Shown here: piece by piece, positions 25,750-36,709 of the stretch | Numbering within the stretch: the stretch's first letter is position 1 | How the letters are laid out: each line of letters opens with the position of its first letter | NCBI GenBank assembly: GCA_002280725.1 | Contig: NCEM01000009.1 | Coordinates: forward strand, 125,607 to 189,606 | DNA length: 64,000 nt | From: Alphaproteobacteria bacterium 32-64-14 | GTDB taxonomy: Bacteria; Pseudomonadota; Alphaproteobacteria; Caulobacterales; Hyphomonadaceae | Direction of reading: 5' to 3' | The notes under the pieces: generated by a model | Database searches by the model: none | What the model saw: only the letters and a program-made list of their open reading frames with translations | What the model was told of the DNA's origin: nothing | Program-made: the position numbers and the translations under genes

Positions 25750-26475
25750 CTACTCCTTCACCACAGTCGCCTTTTTGATCACGACCGCGACCTTGGGAAG
25801 CTTGCCGGGGAACGGATGCTTCTCGCCAGGCGGGGCCAGCTCCACCGCCGCGATCGCATCAACGATATCCATGCCCTGCACGACATGGCCAAACACGGCA
25901 TAGCCCGTCGTGTTCGGCGGCGCGCCCGGCGTGGCGCCAAGTCCGGTGTTCTCCGACAGGTCGATGTAGACAGTCGACTGCCCGCTGCCCGGCTCCTCCG
26001 CGCGCGCCAGCGCAATGGCTCCGCGCGTGTGCCGGTTGTTCTCCGTCTCCAGCGGCACATTGCCAGTCTTCGGCTTGCGATAGTCCAGCTTGGCGTCAAG
26101 ATCGCCGAACTGGATCACGAAGCCCGGCTCGATGCGATAGACCGCAGCCCCGTTGTAATGCTTGCCCTTCACGAGGGTGAGAAACTGCTTCGCCGTCTTC
26201 GGCGCGCCCTCCATGTCCAGCACGATCACGATGTCGCCCATCGAGGTTTCAAGCTTCACCTCCGGCCCCACCCATTGCGGTGCCGCCGGCGCCGGTGCGG
26301 GGTCGTTGATCGTTGCAGGTTCAACCGGCTGCGCCGCACCATCCGGCAGGGTCGTTACAGTCGCGGGATCAACCGGCGCCGCCGCCGGATCGATCGGCGG
26401 CTGCGTCGTCTCCTGCGCCATCGCCCCGCCGCTCAACGCCGCCGCCAACACGGCCATCGCCAGAATCCGCTTCAC
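25750..26475 (-). CDS. Cyclophilin-type peptidyl-prolyl cis-trans isomerase, periplasmic
   Basis: 241 residues. A GTG start at 26475 is chosen because GAGGTGAGG lies 7 nt upstream; an in-frame TTG two codons earlier is too close to that site. Signal peptide ending near GGAMA, a Pro/Ala-rich spacer (about 20-65), then the cyclophilin fold: LETSMGDIVIVLDMEGAPKT, YNGAAVYRIEPGFVIQFGD, GAIALARAEEPGSGQSTVYI and YAVFGHVVQGMDIVDAI. It probably catalyses proline isomerisation in the periplasm. Convergent with the TauD/secreted pair. Confidence 0.92.
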   Translation of the reverse strand: MKRILAMAVLAAALSGGAMAQETTQPPIDPAAAPVDPATVTTLPDGAAQPVEPATINDPAPAPAAPQWVGPEVKLETSMGDIVIVLDMEGAPKTAKQFLTLVKGKHYNGAAVYRIEPGFVIQFGDLDAKLDYRKPKTGNVPLETENNRHTRGAIALARAEEPGSGQSTVYIDLSENTGLGATPGAPPNTTGYAVFGHVVQGMDIVDAIAAVELAPPGEKHPFPGKLPKVAVVIKKATVVKE

Positions 26476-26562
26476 ACCCAAACCTCACCTCTGCTTCGCG
26501 CCCAGACTACCACCCCCCACCCGATGTCCAAGTCCCGCACGCAGGCTGGGAACCCTGTGACA

Positions 26563-26593
26563 CGCCGAAGCGCAGCGAAGGCGGGAGGGGGCT
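26563..26593. repeat. Intergenic repeat, family B (copy 1)
   Basis: A 31-nt unit CGCCGAAGCGCAGCGAAGGC continuing GGGAGGGGGCT. An identical unit is at 27407-27437. Confidence 0.8.
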
Positions 26594-26611
26594 CACGGTC
26601 GTGCCCACCCG

Positions 26612-26708
26612 CGCCTCGTCCTTCGACAAGCTCAGGATGAGGCGCTCCCTTCCCAGCAGTGGAGAAGGCCTCATGGTGAGCCTGTCGAACCACGAGGCCG
26701 TGCTCACA
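26612..26708. repeat. Intergenic inverted repeat, family A (copies 4a and 4b)
   Basis: CGCCTCGTCCTTCGACAAGC... (26612-26643) and GGCCTCATGGTGAGCCTGTC... (26667-26708) are in opposite orientation, the same arrangement as at 14486-14600. Confidence 0.85.
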
Positions 26709-27406
26709 GCTGCCCAAAACCGGGGAAACAGCCTTCCCCAATCCGTAGGAAAACTTCTCCACTGCACCTCACAAACTCAACGCACTAGCCACGCAATTTG
26801 TACGACAAAGCCTCTTAGATTCAGCCGGCCCAAAACCTGACTCCATACTCAGCACATGGAATGGCTCTGGATCATCCTGCGCTACCTCTTCCCACTGGAC
26901 CCCGTCCGCCAGTGCATCGCGGCCCTGTGTGACCGCGTCGGCGTGATGGTCCAACTGATCCTCAACGATGACGCCCTAGACGAACTCGCAGCCGACCCTG
27001 ACGCCCGTATCGCCCTCGAAGCCGCGCTGATCGACTACGAGGCCACCCTCCGCCTCACCATCTCCGCCCGCGCGCACCAGATCGCGAAGCTGCGTTTCAT
27101 CCCCGGCAGGAAATCCTTCCACCGCCCGACACGCGCAAGATCACTCGTCGATCTCGTCAAACGCATCCAGATCCTCGCAAAGGACTGCGCCGGCATCGAA
27201 CGCCTCGCGCAATTGCAGGCCATCCGCCTCAAGCGCGAACGCGCCGCCGATCCGCTCGGGCTCGCGGCCCATGGTTCGACCGACGCCGCGCTCCGCGCGG
27301 CTGCTCACCATGAGGCGGTGGGTGTTGCACTGATCTTGTCCTCCCTCGGCTGCGAAGCAGGCGGGGGAGGTGGATCGCCGCGTCTTCGCGGCGTGACGGC
27401 TTGCCG

Positions 27407-27437
27407 CGCCGAAGCGCAGCGAAGGCGGGAGGGGGCT
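27407..27437. repeat. Intergenic repeat, family B (copy 2)
   Basis: Identical over 31 nt to the unit at 26563-26593. It is preceded by a GC-rich element (about 27340-27400) that contains a GCCGCGTCTTCGCGGC hairpin. Confidence 0.8.
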
Positions 27438-27501
27438 GCGCAACGCGCGGGAACAGCACGAGCCCCACCCGTCTTCGATGTCTACCCACTCCCGAACCCT
27501 G

Positions 27502-27524
27502 CCTCAGAAGCCCAGCTTCTGAGG
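27502..27524. repeat. Perfect 10-bp hairpin
   Basis: CCTCAGAAGC (27502-27511), loop CCA, GCTTCTGAGG (27515-27524). No T-run on either side. It sits just beyond the eno terminator. Confidence 0.7.
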
Positions 27525-27545
27525 TCGCACCCACATCCCGAAACC

Positions 27546-27572
27546 AAAAAGGCCCGGCGTTCACACCGGGCC
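27546..27572 (-). terminator. Rho-independent terminator of eno
   Basis: GGCCCGG (27551-27557) pairs with CCGGGCC (27566-27572). Read on the minus strand the stem is followed by TTTTT, 25 nt after the eno stop. A TTCTT on the other side makes it potentially bidirectional. Confidence 0.88.
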
Positions 27573-27597
27573 TTCTTCATTCAGTCGATCAAGCAGC

Positions 27598-28974
<1,377 letters not shown>

Positions 28975-29007
28975 TCACGCCGCCATGGAAGCGGCCCCGG
29001 CCTGCGG

Positions 29008-29043
29008 CCAAAAAGCAGAACGGCCGCCCGGGTGGGGCGGCCG
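29008..29043 (-). terminator. Rho-independent terminator of rpmF
   Basis: CGGCCGCCC (29021-29029) pairs with GGGCGGCCG (29035-29043). On the minus strand the stem is followed by TTCTGCTTTTT, 33 nt after the rpmF stop. Confidence 0.85.
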
Positions 29044-29075
29044 CTCGAAATCATGCGGGTCAGCAAAAGCGAGGA

Positions 29076-29261
29076 CTATTCCTCGTCCTTGACCTTCAGG
29101 ATCTGCTTGCCGCGGTACATGCCGGTTTTCGGGTCGACATGGTGCGGACGGCGCAGTTCGCCGGATTCCTTGTCCTCAACGTAGGACGAGCCCGGGAGGC
29201 GGTCATGGCTACGGCGCATGCCGCGCTTGGACGGGGATGTTTTTCGCTTAGGGACGGCCAT
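29076..29261 (-). CDS. rpmF: Ribosomal protein L32
   Basis: 61 residues starting [20 protein letters not shown], which is the L32 signature, and ending KVKDEE. It lacks the CxxC zinc pairs and has [20 protein letters not shown] in the C-terminal part, typical of the Cys-free form in alphaproteobacteria. Part of the large ribosomal subunit near the peptidyl-transferase exit region. Followed by its own terminator, so it is probably monocistronic. Confidence 0.97.
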   Translation of the reverse strand: MAVPKRKTSPSKRGMRRSHDRLPGSSYVEDKESGELRRPHHVDPKTGMYRGKQILKVKDEE

Positions 29262-29431
29262 TATTGCCTCGAAATCGGCAGGAAAAGTGTGGGGGACGGG
29301 CCAGTTCTGATGTAATGGCCGATCCTTGCGAGCGGGCCTCATACAGGGTCTGATGACGGGCCGCAAGACCGGGCCGGCATCCCGGTTCTGCCCGTTTTGG
29401 CGTGTTTTTCAACCTCGGGGTCTCGATCAGG

Positions 29432-30847
29432 GTGTCATCGCAGCTAGCTTCTACGCTGATGCGCGAAGCGCAGGCGTTGAAAGCGGCCGGTCGGCTGGAT
29501 GAAGCCGCCGTCCGCTTCGGCGAGGCGTTGGCCGCCAATCCGGCCTCGGGCGTCGCCGAGCACAATCTCGCAGCCTGCCTCGGAGACGCCGGCCGCTGGC
29601 CCGAGGCCAAGCCGCATATCCGGGCGGCGTTCACCAAGGGCGTCGATGCGCCCGAGACATGGCTGATGCTCGGCCGCTGCGACCTCGCCCTGGGCGATCT
29701 CGATGCTGCCGACGCCGCCTTCCGGCAGGCCATCCGCCGCCGGCCGGATATGTACGACGCCCAGCGCGAGCTCGCCCAGCTGCTCTGGATGCGCACCGGC
29801 GATCTCGGCGCCGCGACAGCCGAGGTCGAGCGCGCACTTGCCAGCGCACCGGGAAACGTTGCGCTGCTCATCGTGAAGGCCCAGGGCCTCGAATTCGCCG
29901 GCCGCCAGGAAGACGCCTTCGCGCTGATGTCTCGCCTCGCCGCGCAGATGCCCAACCAACCCTCGCTGCTTATCCAGGCCGCGCAGCTCGCAACGACGCT
30001 TGGCCGCTCAGGTGAAGCCGTTGCGCTGGCCTCATCGGCACAGCGGCTCGCGCCGACCGAGCTTCCGGTTCTCATCACGCTGGTCGAGGCCCTGCTCGCT
30101 GCCGGCGAGGCGCAGAAGGCGTCCGACATCGCCGGCGATATCCGCCGCAAATGGTCGACCAACCAGCACGCGATCGCGCTGCAGGCCACCGCTTGGCGCA
30201 TGCTCGGCGACGCACGCTACCGCGACCTCCACGACTACGGCTCCCTCGTTGGCGCAAGCCTGCTCGATGTGCCGCCGGGCTGGCCTTCGCTTGAAGCGTA
30301 TGTCGCTGACCTCTCAGCCGCGCTGATGGAGTTGCACACCTTCGAGGAGCATCCGTTCAACCAGTCGCTGCGCCACGGCAGCCAGGCGGTGGACATTCTC
30401 CAGCGCGATCACCCTGCCCTCAAGGCGCTACCCCAGGCGCTCGATGGACCGATCCGCCGGAGGCTGGCGGAACTGGGTACGGGGGACGATCCCATCCGCG
30501 CCCGCAATCGCGGCACATATGCTTTTCAGGGCATGTGGTCAGTCCGGCTCAAGCCCGGCGGCTATCATGTCGACCATGTCCATCCGCAGGGCTGGCTCAG
30601 CTCGGCCTGCTATGTCGAGACCGTGCCGCCCAAGGGCCGCGAAGGCTGGATACGCTTCGGCCAGCCCGGTGTGCGCACAGTCCCTCCACTGGAAGCGGAG
30701 CACTATGTCGAGCCGAAGCCAGGAATGCTGGTGCTGTTCCCGTCCTACATGTGGCACGGCACGGTGCCGTTTGGCGCAAACGCCCGCAGGCTGACATTCG
30801 CATTCGATCTCGTGCCCGGCCCAACGCCCGACACCGGCGAAGGCTAG
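29432..30847 (+). CDS. TPR protein with a C-terminal 2OG-Fe(II) oxygenase-like domain
   Basis: About 471 residues from a GTG at 29432; a GTG at 29402 would add 10 residues and an ATG at 29459 would remove 9, and none has a strong ribosome site. Residues 1-260 are TPR repeats (for example EALAANPASGVAEHNLAACL and ALSAPGN-type turns). The C-terminal 130 residues carry a cupin-type oxygenase core: GGYHVDHVHPQGWLSSACYV with the HxDH motif, and PGMLVLFPSYMWHGTVPF with the distal His, then RLTFAFDLVP. This resembles the putative 2OG-Fe(II) oxygenase family attached to TPRs. The substrate is unknown. The stop overlaps the convergent receiver gene by 4 nt. Confidence 0.82.
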   Translation: MSSQLASTLMREAQALKAAGRLDEAAVRFGEALAANPASGVAEHNLAACLGDAGRWPEAKPHIRAAFTKGVDAPETWLMLGRCDLALGDLDAADAAFRQAIRRRPDMYDAQRELAQLLWMRTGDLGAATAEVERALASAPGNVALLIVKAQGLEFAGRQEDAFALMSRLAAQMPNQPSLLIQAAQLATTLGRSGEAVALASSAQRLAPTELPVLITLVEALLAAGEAQKASDIAGDIRRKWSTNQHAIALQATAWRMLGDARYRDLHDYGSLVGASLLDVPPGWPSLEAYVADLSAALMELHTFEEHPFNQSLRHGSQAVDILQRDHPALKALPQALDGPIRRRLAELGTGDDPIRARNRGTYAFQGMWSVRLKPGGYHVDHVHPQGWLSSACYVETVPPKGREGWIRFGQPGVRTVPPLEAEHYVEPKPGMLVLFPSYMWHGTVPFGANARRLTFAFDLVPGPTPDTGEG

Positions 30848-31242
30848 GCGCGGCGCAGGCCTTCTGCGAGGCGCTTGATCAATATCGCGGGGTCAGTCGG
30901 CTTTGCATAAGTCGGAACATGTGGATGCCGCGCACGCACATCGGGCGGCAAGCCAACGCCGGTATGGATGACGATCGACAGCTCCTTCGGCGCTTCATCC
31001 AGAAACGCGCCGATCGTGCCGTCTGGCAAATGCACGTCCACGATCGCAGCAGCCGGATTCTCGTTGTGCAGGAAGTCTATCGCCTCGGCCACGGTCGCCG
31101 CCGGCCCCAAGGCGATCGCGCCTGCATCCTGGATCGCCATCATGAGATCGAACGCGATGAAGGGTTCATCTTCCACGATGAGGATCTTGATTCCCGCGAT
31201 GGAGGATGCGGGCTGCGCGTCGGCTGGGCCCGCGGGCATCAT
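30844..31242 (-). CDS. Single-domain response regulator
   Basis: 132 residues, a stand-alone receiver domain with a 17-residue N-terminal tail. Acidic pocket VEDEP (23-27), phosphoacceptor Asp69 ([10 protein letters not shown]), switch residue in VIHTG and Lys114 (YAKP). No output domain. The ATG at 31242 overlaps the stop of the HWE kinase gene (ATGA), so the kinase is the likely partner. It may relay or act as a phosphate sink, as single-domain receivers do with HWE kinases in alphaproteobacteria (inference). Its stop shares CTAG with the convergent TPR gene. Confidence 0.9.
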   Translation of the reverse strand: MMPAGPADAQPASSIAGIKILIVEDEPFIAFDLMMAIQDAGAIALGPAATVAEAIDFLHNENPAAAIVDVHLPDGTIGAFLDEAPKELSIVIHTGVGLPPDVRARHPHVPTYAKPTDPAILIKRLAEGLRRA

Positions 31243-32816
31243 GCTTCCAGCCTTTCGAGCGACGCGCGCAGGACGATCTCCAGGCCCTCGGGGTTCCACG
31301 ATTTCACGATGTCGCCGCCAAGCTGTCCGCGCGCGCTCATGTGCGCGAGATCGGCGCCGAAGCCTTTGCGCTGGGGCGGCCCGGAAATGGGCGGTCCACC
31401 GCGTTCGATCCAGTTGAGCACCATATGCTCACCCTCCACCCGCCAGGAGACGGCGATCCGGCCCGTATCGCGCGACAGCGCGCCGTGCTTGGCCGCATTG
31501 GTCGCAACCTCGTGAAGCACAAGGGCGAGGCTGGCCGCGCCTGTTGTGCCGACGCGGATATCAGGACCTTCCTGTTTTATCTGTCCCTCGCCCGCCGAAA
31601 CGTGAGGCGCCAGGATTTTCTCGATGAGCTTGCCCACATGCGTGTGATGGGCCTTCTGGTCAGCTGACGCGACGTTGGGGCGGATCAGGTCGTGCGCGCT
31701 TGCCAGCGCCCGCAGGCGGCCCGTAAGCGCCTGCGCCATTTCCTGCGTCGAACTCGTTGTTCGTGCGGTCATGCCGATCATGCCGACCGTTACCGCGAAC
31801 AGGTTCTTCACGCGGTGGTTCAGCTCGCGGAGGATGATCAGGCGATCTTCTTCGGCCTGCTTCCGTTCCGCGATGTCGCGCTGGGCGCCTTCATAAAGGC
31901 GCGCATTGTCGATGCCGGCGGCTGCCTGCGCCGCCAGGCCCATCAGCAGGGTTTCGTGATCCGCCGTGAATCGACCGGGTTCGGGATGGCCGAAGAACAG
32001 ACACCCCATCACCTCGCCCCGCCGCGAAACGACAGGCGCCGCGAGATAGGAGCGCACCGGCAGATGGCCTTCAGGCACGCCCTTGTAAGGCGCGTTCTTG
32101 CCATAGCGCGGGTCGGCCGTGATGTCGTGCGACCTGATCAACCCCTCACCCTGCAAGGTAGGGCGGAAAACCTCCGTTGCTCGCACCATCGGAAAGCTGG
32201 AGAAGGCTTCGCGCGGTACGCCCGAGATCGTGTAAAACGTCGCCGCCTCGCCCGTCGGCTGAGGGACATGATAGAAAAACGCGCCGAACTTTGCGCCTGT
32301 GAGCTGCACTGCGGCGTCCACAACAGACTGCACCATGCGATCGAGATTGAGTTCCGCTGCAACCATGGCTGCGGTGCGGTTGAGCGTCTCGAGCAGCCGC
32401 CTTTGCTCCTCCGCTGCTGCCGTCGCCGCCTGAAGCGCGCTGATGTCGGTGTTGATCCCGAACCAGTAGTCGATCTTGCCGTCCGCGTTGCGCAGCGGAC
32501 GCGCCCGCGTAAGGAACATGTGGTATTGGCCGTCGGCCCGGCGCAGCGGGAACGCCATCTCCACCGGCTCGCCTGACTTCAAGGCGGCAACCCATTGCTC
32601 GCTGACGCGCGGCAGATATTCGGGGTCGTGGATCTTTGCCCAGTCGGTCGCCGGTACTTCGTCCCGCGTCGCGCCTATGTAGTCGCGCCAGCGGGCATTG
32701 CCCCAGATGATCTTGCCCGCGGGATTGGCGATCCAGGCAAGCTCCGGGAGATGCTCCGCCATGGCGGCGAAGTCCGCCGCTCCGGGCGCCGGGATGGAAC
32801 CGCTCGACTCAGTCAA
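31239..32816 (-). CDS. PAS-GAF HWE-type sensor histidine kinase
   Basis: About 525 residues from a TTG at 32816; an ATG at 32762 is an alternative. Domains: PAS (about 18-128, [19 protein letters not shown]), GAF (about 145-305), then an HWE kinase region with the phosphoacceptor His334 in [13 protein letters not shown], the N-box [17 protein letters not shown], and the Trp-x-Glu in LNWIERGGP that gives HWE kinases their name. No membrane segment, so it is a cytosolic sensor, possibly of light, redox or small ligands. Coupled to the receiver gene by a 4-nt overlap. Confidence 0.92.
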   Translation of the reverse strand: MTESSGSIPAPGAADFAAMAEHLPELAWIANPAGKIIWGNARWRDYIGATRDEVPATDWAKIHDPEYLPRVSEQWVAALKSGEPVEMAFPLRRADGQYHMFLTRARPLRNADGKIDYWFGINTDISALQAATAAAEEQRRLLETLNRTAAMVAAELNLDRMVQSVVDAAVQLTGAKFGAFFYHVPQPTGEAATFYTISGVPREAFSSFPMVRATEVFRPTLQGEGLIRSHDITADPRYGKNAPYKGVPEGHLPVRSYLAAPVVSRRGEVMGCLFFGHPEPGRFTADHETLLMGLAAQAAAGIDNARLYEGAQRDIAERKQAEEDRLIILRELNHRVKNLFAVTVGMIGMTARTTSSTQEMAQALTGRLRALASAHDLIRPNVASADQKAHHTHVGKLIEKILAPHVSAGEGQIKQEGPDIRVGTTGAASLALVLHEVATNAAKHGALSRDTGRIAVSWRVEGEHMVLNWIERGGPPISGPPQRKGFGADLAHMSARGQLGGDIVKSWNPEGLEIVLRASLERLEA

Positions 32817-32926
32817 TTTGAGCGACTTTGAGCATCCCCGCAGAAAGCACGGCAGCCTGCCGCCGCCAACTGCTTGTTACGCAGCGGGCGATGCAACCTT
32901 CCCGCCTTCGCGACAGCGAGCGGCCG

Positions 32927-34180
32927 CTAAACCGCTGGGGCGGCGGGCTTGGGCAGGATAACGGGGCGCGCTGTCCCGACGGTCAAGCGATTGGCCGCAC
33001 GCGCGCCCAGGCGGATCATCGGCCGCTCCACGAAGCGATACATCAACTCGGACGCGATCAGGATGGTGGGAACAATCACAAGCGTCATCACGACGAGCGC
33101 TTCCTCGCGCGTGAAGTCGTACAGCGGGAACAACACATAGCCGGCAAAAACAATGATCGGGCTGTGGAGGATGTAGACCGAGTAGGAGCGGTCACCCAGA
33201 TAGATTGCCCGCGGCGACTCGAGGACAGCTGCAAAGACACGATCGAGCAGACCGCGTTGGGCGCGCTCGGCGCCATTTGCCGGCGCGCGGGCGATCAGCA
33301 CGACAAAGGCCAGCCAGATCGCGATGGCCGGGGCGATCCCGGTCTGCACGCCGATGGCCACGAGCGCCGCCGCTGCAGCCCAGCCAAAGCCGCCATGCTG
33401 CGGAAGGTAGGGAAGCGCGATGCGGCAGAAGATGCCGATGACGAAGATGTACAGAAAATTCGGTAGGGACGCGGTTGTCAGCAGGCCGCTCATCCATCCC
33501 CGCTGCATGCCAAACACCAGTATGGTTGAAGCGATCACGAGCATTGCGGCGCGCGTCTGCTTGCGCGCCATCCAGACCAGGAACGGCGCGGCGAGGTAGA
33601 ACTGCCATTCGACAGTCAGAGACCATGCCGGCCCGAGGATCGTGGCGGAGGAGTTAGACATAAACGCGGGCGGAGGTACGCCCTGCAGCAGCGACACGTG
33701 AAACAGCGTCTGCTCAAGCGGGGCTGCAAGCACGGCTTCGGTGTTCTGCGCGTGATAAGCCATGTCGCCGATGAAGGCGGGGTCGGATGCCCACGAGACA
33801 TCGGCGAACACGTAAGGCCGGATCAGCATCGCGACGGCGCCCACAGCGAGCGCGATCCAGTAGGCCGGAAACAGCCTGAAGGCGCGCCGTGTGATGAACG
33901 GCAGCCAAGCTTCTTTCCGCGTGAGCAGAAGCCCAGTGATGACGAAGCCGCTCAGCATCATGAAGATCGTCACGGCGCCCGAGCCGATCATCTCGGCCTT
34001 GGCGACAATGCCGGAGTGGGCGTCGATGTTGGTTGTGATCAGCAGGTGGTAGAAGACGACAGCCCACGCCAGCCACGCGCGCAAACCTTCAATTGCGGGT
34101 ATGCGGACGACCGAAGGCCCGGCGAGCGTCTTGCGCGCGATTGCAGTTTGTCGATTTCCGCCGCGCCCGATAACGCCCAT
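32927..34180 (-). CDS. Acyltransferase 3 family membrane protein
   Basis: 417 residues from the ATG at 34180; an in-frame GTG at 34285 would add 35 and neither has a good ribosome site. Ten or so hydrophobic helices. Motifs of the acyltransferase-3 (OafA/NodX-like) family: IEGLRAWLAWAVVFYHL with the catalytic His, FITRRAFRLFPAYWIAL, GPAWSLTVEWQFYLAAP and GDRSYSVYILHSP near the end. These enzymes O-acylate surface polysaccharides or peptidoglycan using cytoplasmic acyl-CoA. The target is unknown. Confidence 0.85.
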   Translation of the reverse strand: MGVIGRGGNRQTAIARKTLAGPSVVRIPAIEGLRAWLAWAVVFYHLLITTNIDAHSGIVAKAEMIGSGAVTIFMMLSGFVITGLLLTRKEAWLPFITRRAFRLFPAYWIALAVGAVAMLIRPYVFADVSWASDPAFIGDMAYHAQNTEAVLAAPLEQTLFHVSLLQGVPPPAFMSNSSATILGPAWSLTVEWQFYLAAPFLVWMARKQTRAAMLVIASTILVFGMQRGWMSGLLTTASLPNFLYIFVIGIFCRIALPYLPQHGGFGWAAAAALVAIGVQTGIAPAIAIWLAFVVLIARAPANGAERAQRGLLDRVFAAVLESPRAIYLGDRSYSVYILHSPIIVFAGYVLFPLYDFTREEALVVMTLVIVPTILIASELMYRFVERPMIRLGARAANRLTVGTARPVILPKPAAPAV

Positions 34181-34372
34181 GCTGTGATAAGCGCCCGGCG
34201 CCCAACCGGTTCCGTAGGATACGTTGCAAGCGCCTGATTCTGCAATTTTGTTTCGGCGTTCTTCGCGTGATTGGAGAAACAGCACGCCAAGCGGGCGAGG
34301 TTCCCGAATTGCCGTATGCGGAGGATCGGCGGAGTGCTTTCCGTCCCGGCGAAATTCACGTCGCGTGTAGCG

Positions 34373-36004
34373 CTAGACCAGCCTGCTCTTGTCCCGCGCC
34401 GCAGCGATGAAGCTGGCGAACAGCGGATGCGGATCGAATGGCCGCGATTTGAGCTCGGGGTGGAATTGCACGCCGATGAACCAGGGGTGGTCGGTCAGTT
34501 CCATGATCTCCGGCAGCTTGCCGTCCGGCGACATGCCCGAGAAGACAACGCCATGCGGGGCCAGCTTGTCGATGATGTCGGCGTTCACTTCATAGCGGTG
34601 GCGATGGCGCTCGGAGATGTGCTCCGTCCCGTAGATGCTCGCGACGCGCGAACCCTTGCGCAGCGTGGCGGGATAAGCGCCGAGACGCATGGTGCCGCCA
34701 AGATCGCCGCCGGCGGAACGTACTTCGCGCTCGTTGCCGCGCACCCACTCTGACATCAGGCCGACGGCAGGATATTCCGGGTGGCCAAACTCTGTCGTGC
34801 CAGCGCCGGGGATGTTGGCGAGGCTGCGTGCGGCTTCAATCACGGCGAGCTGCATACCGTAGCAGATGCCGAAGCACGGCAGCTTGTGGCGCCGCGCATA
34901 GCCCGCTGCGCGCATCTTGCCGATCGCGCCACGCTCGCCAAATCCACCCGGAAGCAGCACGCCATCGACATTGTCGAGTTCGGAGAGGTCCGAGTTCGGA
35001 TCGTCAAAGCGGTCGGACGGGATCCAGGTGAGATTGACCTTCACCTTGTTGGCGAGGCCGCCATGGCCCAGCGCCTCCACCACGGATTTGTAGGCGTCAT
35101 GCAGCGCCACGTACTTGCCGACGATCGCAATGCGCACTTCACCATCTGGATTGCGCAGGGTCTGTGAGGTCTGGACCCAGTGCTTGAGATCTGGGGTCGT
35201 CTGCTTCTCGAGGCCGAAGTGGCGCAGCACTTCGTGATCAAGGCCGCGCGCATGGTACTCGAGCGGCACTTCGTAAATGTGCTGGGCGTCGAGCGCTTCG
35301 ATGACTGCTTCCGGGCGCACATTGCAGAACAGCGCGAGCTTGCGGCGCTCCTCGGGCGGGATCGGCATGGGCGCGCGACACAGCAAGATGTCGGGCTGGA
35401 TGCCGATGGAGCGCAACTCTTTCACGGAGTGCTGCGTCGGCTTGGTCTTCAGCTCGCCGGCGGTGGCGATGTAAGGCAGCAGCGTCAGGTGAATGAAGAG
35501 GCTCGCCTCGCGCCCAACTTCCTGGCTGAACTGGCGGATCGCCTCGAAGAACGGCAGGCCTTCGATATCGCCAACTGTGCCGCCGACTTCGCAAAGAACG
35601 AAGTCCACGTCGTCCGAGTCTGAACGGATGAAGGTCTTGATCGCGTCGGTGACGTGCGGGATGACCTGGATGGTCGCGCCGAGATAATCACCCCGGCGCT
35701 CCTTCTCGAGGATCGACTGGTAGATGCGGCCCGTCGTGGTGTTGTCGGTCTTGCGCGCCGATACGCCGGTGAAGCGCTCATAATGCCCAAGATCGAGATC
35801 GGTTTCGGCGCCATCGTCCGTGACGAACACCTCGCCATGCTGGGTCGGCGACATCGTGCCGGGGTCGACGTTGAGATAGGGGTCGAGTTTGCGCAGCCGG
35901 ACGCGGTATCCGCGCGACTGCAGCAGGGCGCCAAGCGCTGCCGAGGCAATGCCCTTCCCGAGGGAGGACACGACGCCCCCCGTGATGAAGATGAAACGCT
36001 TCAT
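34373..36004 (-). CDS. pyrG: CTP synthase
   Basis: 543 residues, the normal length. Makes CTP from UTP, ATP and glutamine. The N-terminal synthetase domain begins [20 protein letters not shown] with [19 protein letters not shown]. The C-terminal class I glutamine amidotransferase domain has [10 protein letters not shown], the catalytic Cys in [10 protein letters not shown] and the His/Glu of [10 protein letters not shown]. Third gene of the tpiA-secG-pyrG group, a common alphaproteobacterial order. Confidence 0.98.
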   Translation of the reverse strand: MKRFIFITGGVVSSLGKGIASAALGALLQSRGYRVRLRKLDPYLNVDPGTMSPTQHGEVFVTDDGAETDLDLGHYERFTGVSARKTDNTTTGRIYQSILEKERRGDYLGATIQVIPHVTDAIKTFIRSDSDDVDFVLCEVGGTVGDIEGLPFFEAIRQFSQEVGREASLFIHLTLLPYIATAGELKTKPTQHSVKELRSIGIQPDILLCRAPMPIPPEERRKLALFCNVRPEAVIEALDAQHIYEVPLEYHARGLDHEVLRHFGLEKQTTPDLKHWVQTSQTLRNPDGEVRIAIVGKYVALHDAYKSVVEALGHGGLANKVKVNLTWIPSDRFDDPNSDLSELDNVDGVLLPGGFGERGAIGKMRAAGYARRHKLPCFGICYGMQLAVIEAARSLANIPGAGTTEFGHPEYPAVGLMSEWVRGNEREVRSAGGDLGGTMRLGAYPATLRKGSRVASIYGTEHISERHRHRYEVNADIIDKLAPHGVVFSGMSPDGKLPEIMELTDHPWFIGVQFHPELKSRPFDPHPLFASFIAAARDKSRLV

Positions 36005-36070
36005 GACGGAATACCAGTTTAACGATTCGCTCGCCCGGCGCGAGGGGGCGCCAAGCCGCAGTCAGCTCGA

Positions 36071-36604
36071 CTAGTTGTTCGATCCACCGTTTTCAGCGGG
36101 CGGCGTGACCGGCGCCGGAGCGGGTGTCGTGGTGGCGGGTGCAGTCGGCGTCGTCGCAGGCGCAGAAGCAGGCGGCGTAGCGGCGCCCGTCGCCGGCGGG
36201 GTGGCCGCAGGCGTCGTGGTGGCCGGAGCCAGCGGATCAATCGTGGGCGTAGGCGCTGCCGGCGCAGGGGCGGCGGGGGCCGGGACGGTCGTAGTTCCAG
36301 AACCCGTGAGGCCCGTACCAAGCGGGTTGCCCGAGCCATCCTGCTGGATCTGACGTTCCAGCACGCCCGGCGCAGTGTTCGCCTGGTTATTGAGGAAGGT
36401 CATCGTGATGCTGGTGACGAAGAACACGGCGGCGAGGCCCATCGTGACGCGGACCAAGATGCCAGCGGCACCACGGCCCGAGATCAGGCCGCCGGTGCCG
36501 CCGCCGCTCATCCCGAGGGCGCCGCCCTCCGAGCGCTGCAGCATAATGGCGACCACGAGCGCAAGGCACGCGATCATGTGGATGGTCAGAATGACGTTGA
36601 GCAT
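36071..36604 (-). CDS. secG: Preprotein translocase subunit SecG
   Basis: 177 residues. The N-terminal 75 residues are SecG: two membrane helices (about 3-20 and 52-70) flanking the polar LQRSEGGALGMSGGGTGGL loop and ending VTSITMTFLNNQ. It is an accessory part of the SecYEG channel. The C-terminal 100 residues are a low-complexity Ala/Pro/Thr tail, unusually long for SecG, possibly cytoplasmic or periplasmic depending on topology. Sits between tpiA and pyrG. Confidence 0.93.
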   Translation of the reverse strand: MLNVILTIHMIACLALVVAIMLQRSEGGALGMSGGGTGGLISGRGAAGILVRVTMGLAAVFFVTSITMTFLNNQANTAPGVLERQIQQDGSGNPLGTGLTGSGTTTVPAPAAPAPAAPTPTIDPLAPATTTPAATPPATGAATPPASAPATTPTAPATTTPAPAPVTPPAENGGSNN

Positions 36605-36709
36605 GTTTTGGGTACGCCGGTAGCCGTTTGGACCGCCTCAAAGCACGTCGGCGGGTTGCGGCCAAGCCCCCACACACCTTTTCATGTAGGGTCGATGACG
36701 GCGGGCCCG

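Larger units (their letters stand above)
26476..26855. other. Intergenic region rich in repeats
   Basis: 380 nt with no gene that I can support. It holds one family B unit (26563-26593) and an inverted pair of family A units (26612-26708). The rest, including 26720-26855, is lower-GC sequence without a clear promoter motif. Confidence 0.7.
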
